Assembly: GCA_035707845.1 (NCBI GenBank)
Contig: DASSTP010000092.1
Coordinates: 1-14,041 of the forward strand
Length of the DNA: 14,041 nt
Direction of reading: 5' to 3'
From: CAMLHP01 sp035707845
GTDB taxonomy: Bacteria > Gemmatimonadota > Gemmatimonadetes > Gemmatimonadales > GWC2-71-9
This document shows positions 12,815-14,041 of this stretch, piece after piece. Each line of letters opens with the position of its first letter. The stretch's first letter is position 1. A model generated the notes under the pieces. It was not told the DNA's origin. It saw only the letters and a list, made by a program, of their open reading frames with translations, and did not search any database. Both the position numbers and the translations under genes were made by a program.

Positions 12815-14041
12815 ATGAAGTTGACCAAGCTGGAGCTTTCGGGCTTCAAGTCGTTTGCGGATACGGTCACCCTGACCTTCGAGCAGGGTGTCACCGCGAT
12901 CGTCGGCCCCAATGGCTGCGGCAAGTCCAATGTCTCCGATGCCGTGCGCTGGGTGCTTGGCGAGCAGTCAGCCCGGCTGCTGCGGGGCGGCAAGATGGAA
13001 GACGTGATCTTCCAGGGCTCCACCGGTCGCCGGCCCGTCAACATTACCGAGGTCTCGCTCTACCTCGACAACAGCGATGGCGAGCTGCCCATCGCGTACC
13101 AGGAAGTCGTCATCACCCGGCGCCTCTCTCGCTCGGGACAGAGCGACTACATGCTCAACGGCTCGGTGGTGCGGCTGCGTGACGTGCAGGACCTGCTCCG
13201 CGGCACCGGCCTCGGCAGCGATGCGGGCGTCGTCATCGAAGCGAAGATGATCGATCTCCTGCTCTCCGACCGCGCCGACGAGCGCCGCTCGCTCTTCGAG
13301 GAAGCGGCCGGCATCGGTCTCTACCGCGACCGGAAGCAGAGCACCGAGCGGCGCCTGGAGGAAACCGCGGGCGACCTCCAGCGGGTCGAGGACCTGATCG
13401 CCGAGGTGCAATCGCAGATCCGCAGCCTCGCTCGGCAGAAAGGCAAGGCCGAGCGCCACGTACGACTCATGGAAGAGAAGTTTTCACTGCAGGTCACGCT
13501 GGCCCAGCGCCATCTCGACCGCCTTTCGGGCGAGGTGGCGGGGCTCGAGGCCCGGCACCGCGAGCTGGAGACCCTGCTGCCGCGGTCGCGGGACGAGCTC
13601 CACGAGCATGAGCGGGCACGATCGCGCGCCGCGGAAGGCCGCGCGTCACGGGAAGCCGGCCGCTCGGACATCGTGCAGCGACTCGCTGCGGTGCGGCTCG
13701 AGCTTGGCCGGCTTGATGGCGAGCTCAACGTGGCCCGCGAACGACTGCAGCATTTCGAGGAGCGCCAGCGTCGCGCCGCCGATGAGCGCACGGTGCAGCG
13801 GGCCCGCGCGGAGCAGGCGCAGCAGGAAGAAGAAGCCGCTGGTGGTGAACGCGACACCGCTGCAGGCGAGCATGAGGAGATCCGTGCCCAGGTGGCGGCC
13901 CGGGCCACCGAGGAAGAGGCAAGCCGAGCACGTCTCGCGGAGGCACGCGACGCCGTGCGTAGCGCTGAGCAGGCCATGCAGGCACACGCGCAGCGGCTGC
14001 GGGCCATGGAGGGCGAGCGCTCGGCCGTCGAAGGCGAACTT
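12815..14041 (+). CDS. smc: Chromosome segregation protein SMC, N-terminal part (partial)
   Basis: 409 codons are present and the frame is open to the window edge. The N-terminus MKLTKLELSGFKSFAD and the Walker A motif GPNGCGKSN (31-39) are typical of bacterial SMC, with WVLGEQSARLLRGGKMEDVIFQGS (landmark only, to about residue 70) forming the Q-loop region and FEEAAGI near residue 160-168. From about residue 170 the sequence becomes a charged, Glu/Arg/Ala-rich coiled coil that runs off the edge. The hinge, the second coiled coil, and the C-terminal signature and Walker B motifs lie outside the window. SMC with ScpA/ScpB extrudes DNA loops and organises the chromosome. The ATG at 12815 is set by the family N-terminus and the SD. 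Confidence 0.96.
   Translation, partial: MKLTKLELSGFKSFADTVTLTFEQGVTAIVGPNGCGKSNVSDAVRWVLGEQSARLLRGGKMEDVIFQGSTGRRPVNITEVSLYLDNSDGELPIAYQEVVITRRLSRSGQSDYMLNGSVVRLRDVQDLLRGTGLGSDAGVVIEAKMIDLLLSDRADERRSLFEEAAGIGLYRDRKQSTERRLEETAGDLQRVEDLIAEVQSQIRSLARQKGKAERHVRLMEEKFSLQVTLAQRHLDRLSGEVAGLEARHRELETLLPRSRDELHEHERARSRAAEGRASREAGRSDIVQRLAAVRLELGRLDGELNVARERLQHFEERQRRAADERTVQRARAEQAQQEEEAAGGERDTAAGEHEEIRAQVAARATEEEASRARLAEARDAVRSAEQAMQAHAQRLRAMEGERSAVEGEL

Overview
This is a GC-rich window (roughly two thirds G+C by eye) with every gene on the + strand. It reads as a chromosomal segment of a Gram-negative, diderm bacterium. The combination of a GWxTD-domain secreted protein, a very large exported metalloprotease/propeller/outer-membrane-barrel protein, a SPOR lipoprotein and a fused DhaL-DegV protein suggests Gemmatimonadota or a related deep soil or sediment lineage. 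That placement is inferred from gene content; no rRNA or other decisive phylogenetic marker was compared.

Layout. (1) Positions 1-79 are the extreme C-terminus of a membrane pyrophosphatase (hppA). (2) A heptamer-repeat inverted array leads directly into ychF (189-1286). (3) A signal-peptide-bearing GWxTD-domain protein follows (1367-3538). (4) After a second palindromic repeat element comes a tightly packed block: rpsF, rpsR, a DUF2232-type membrane protein, rplI, a DhaL-DegV fusion resembling FakA+FakB, rsfS, and a 1079-residue exported protein joining a gluzincin-type protease domain, a TolB-like propeller and an Omp85-like barrel (3713-11111). Within this block genes overlap or lie about 10-20 nt apart, so one polycistronic unit is likely. 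(5) A third palindromic repeat element (about 250 bp) is followed by a propeller + SPOR lipoprotein (11403-12785) and the 5' third of smc (12815 to the window end).

How the genes fit together. The central block combines translation functions (S6, S18, L9, and the ribosome silencing factor RsfS) with membrane and lipid functions (DUF2232 protein, putative fatty-acid kinase fusion) and an outer-membrane assembly or proteolysis-like protein. The last two genes concern septal cell wall binding (SPOR) and chromosome organisation (SMC).

The least explained signal is intergenic. Three gaps (69-188, 3541-3612, 11118-11370) each carry short 7- or 8-bp words repeated in tandem and then repeated again in reverse complement, giving long imperfect hairpins without a downstream T-tract. 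Two of the three share a heptamer resembling TCRYARS. They sit exactly at apparent transcription-unit boundaries and start at, or within a few bases of, the upstream stop codon. They look like a family of intergenic heptamer-array hairpins and are the best candidate here for something undescribed.
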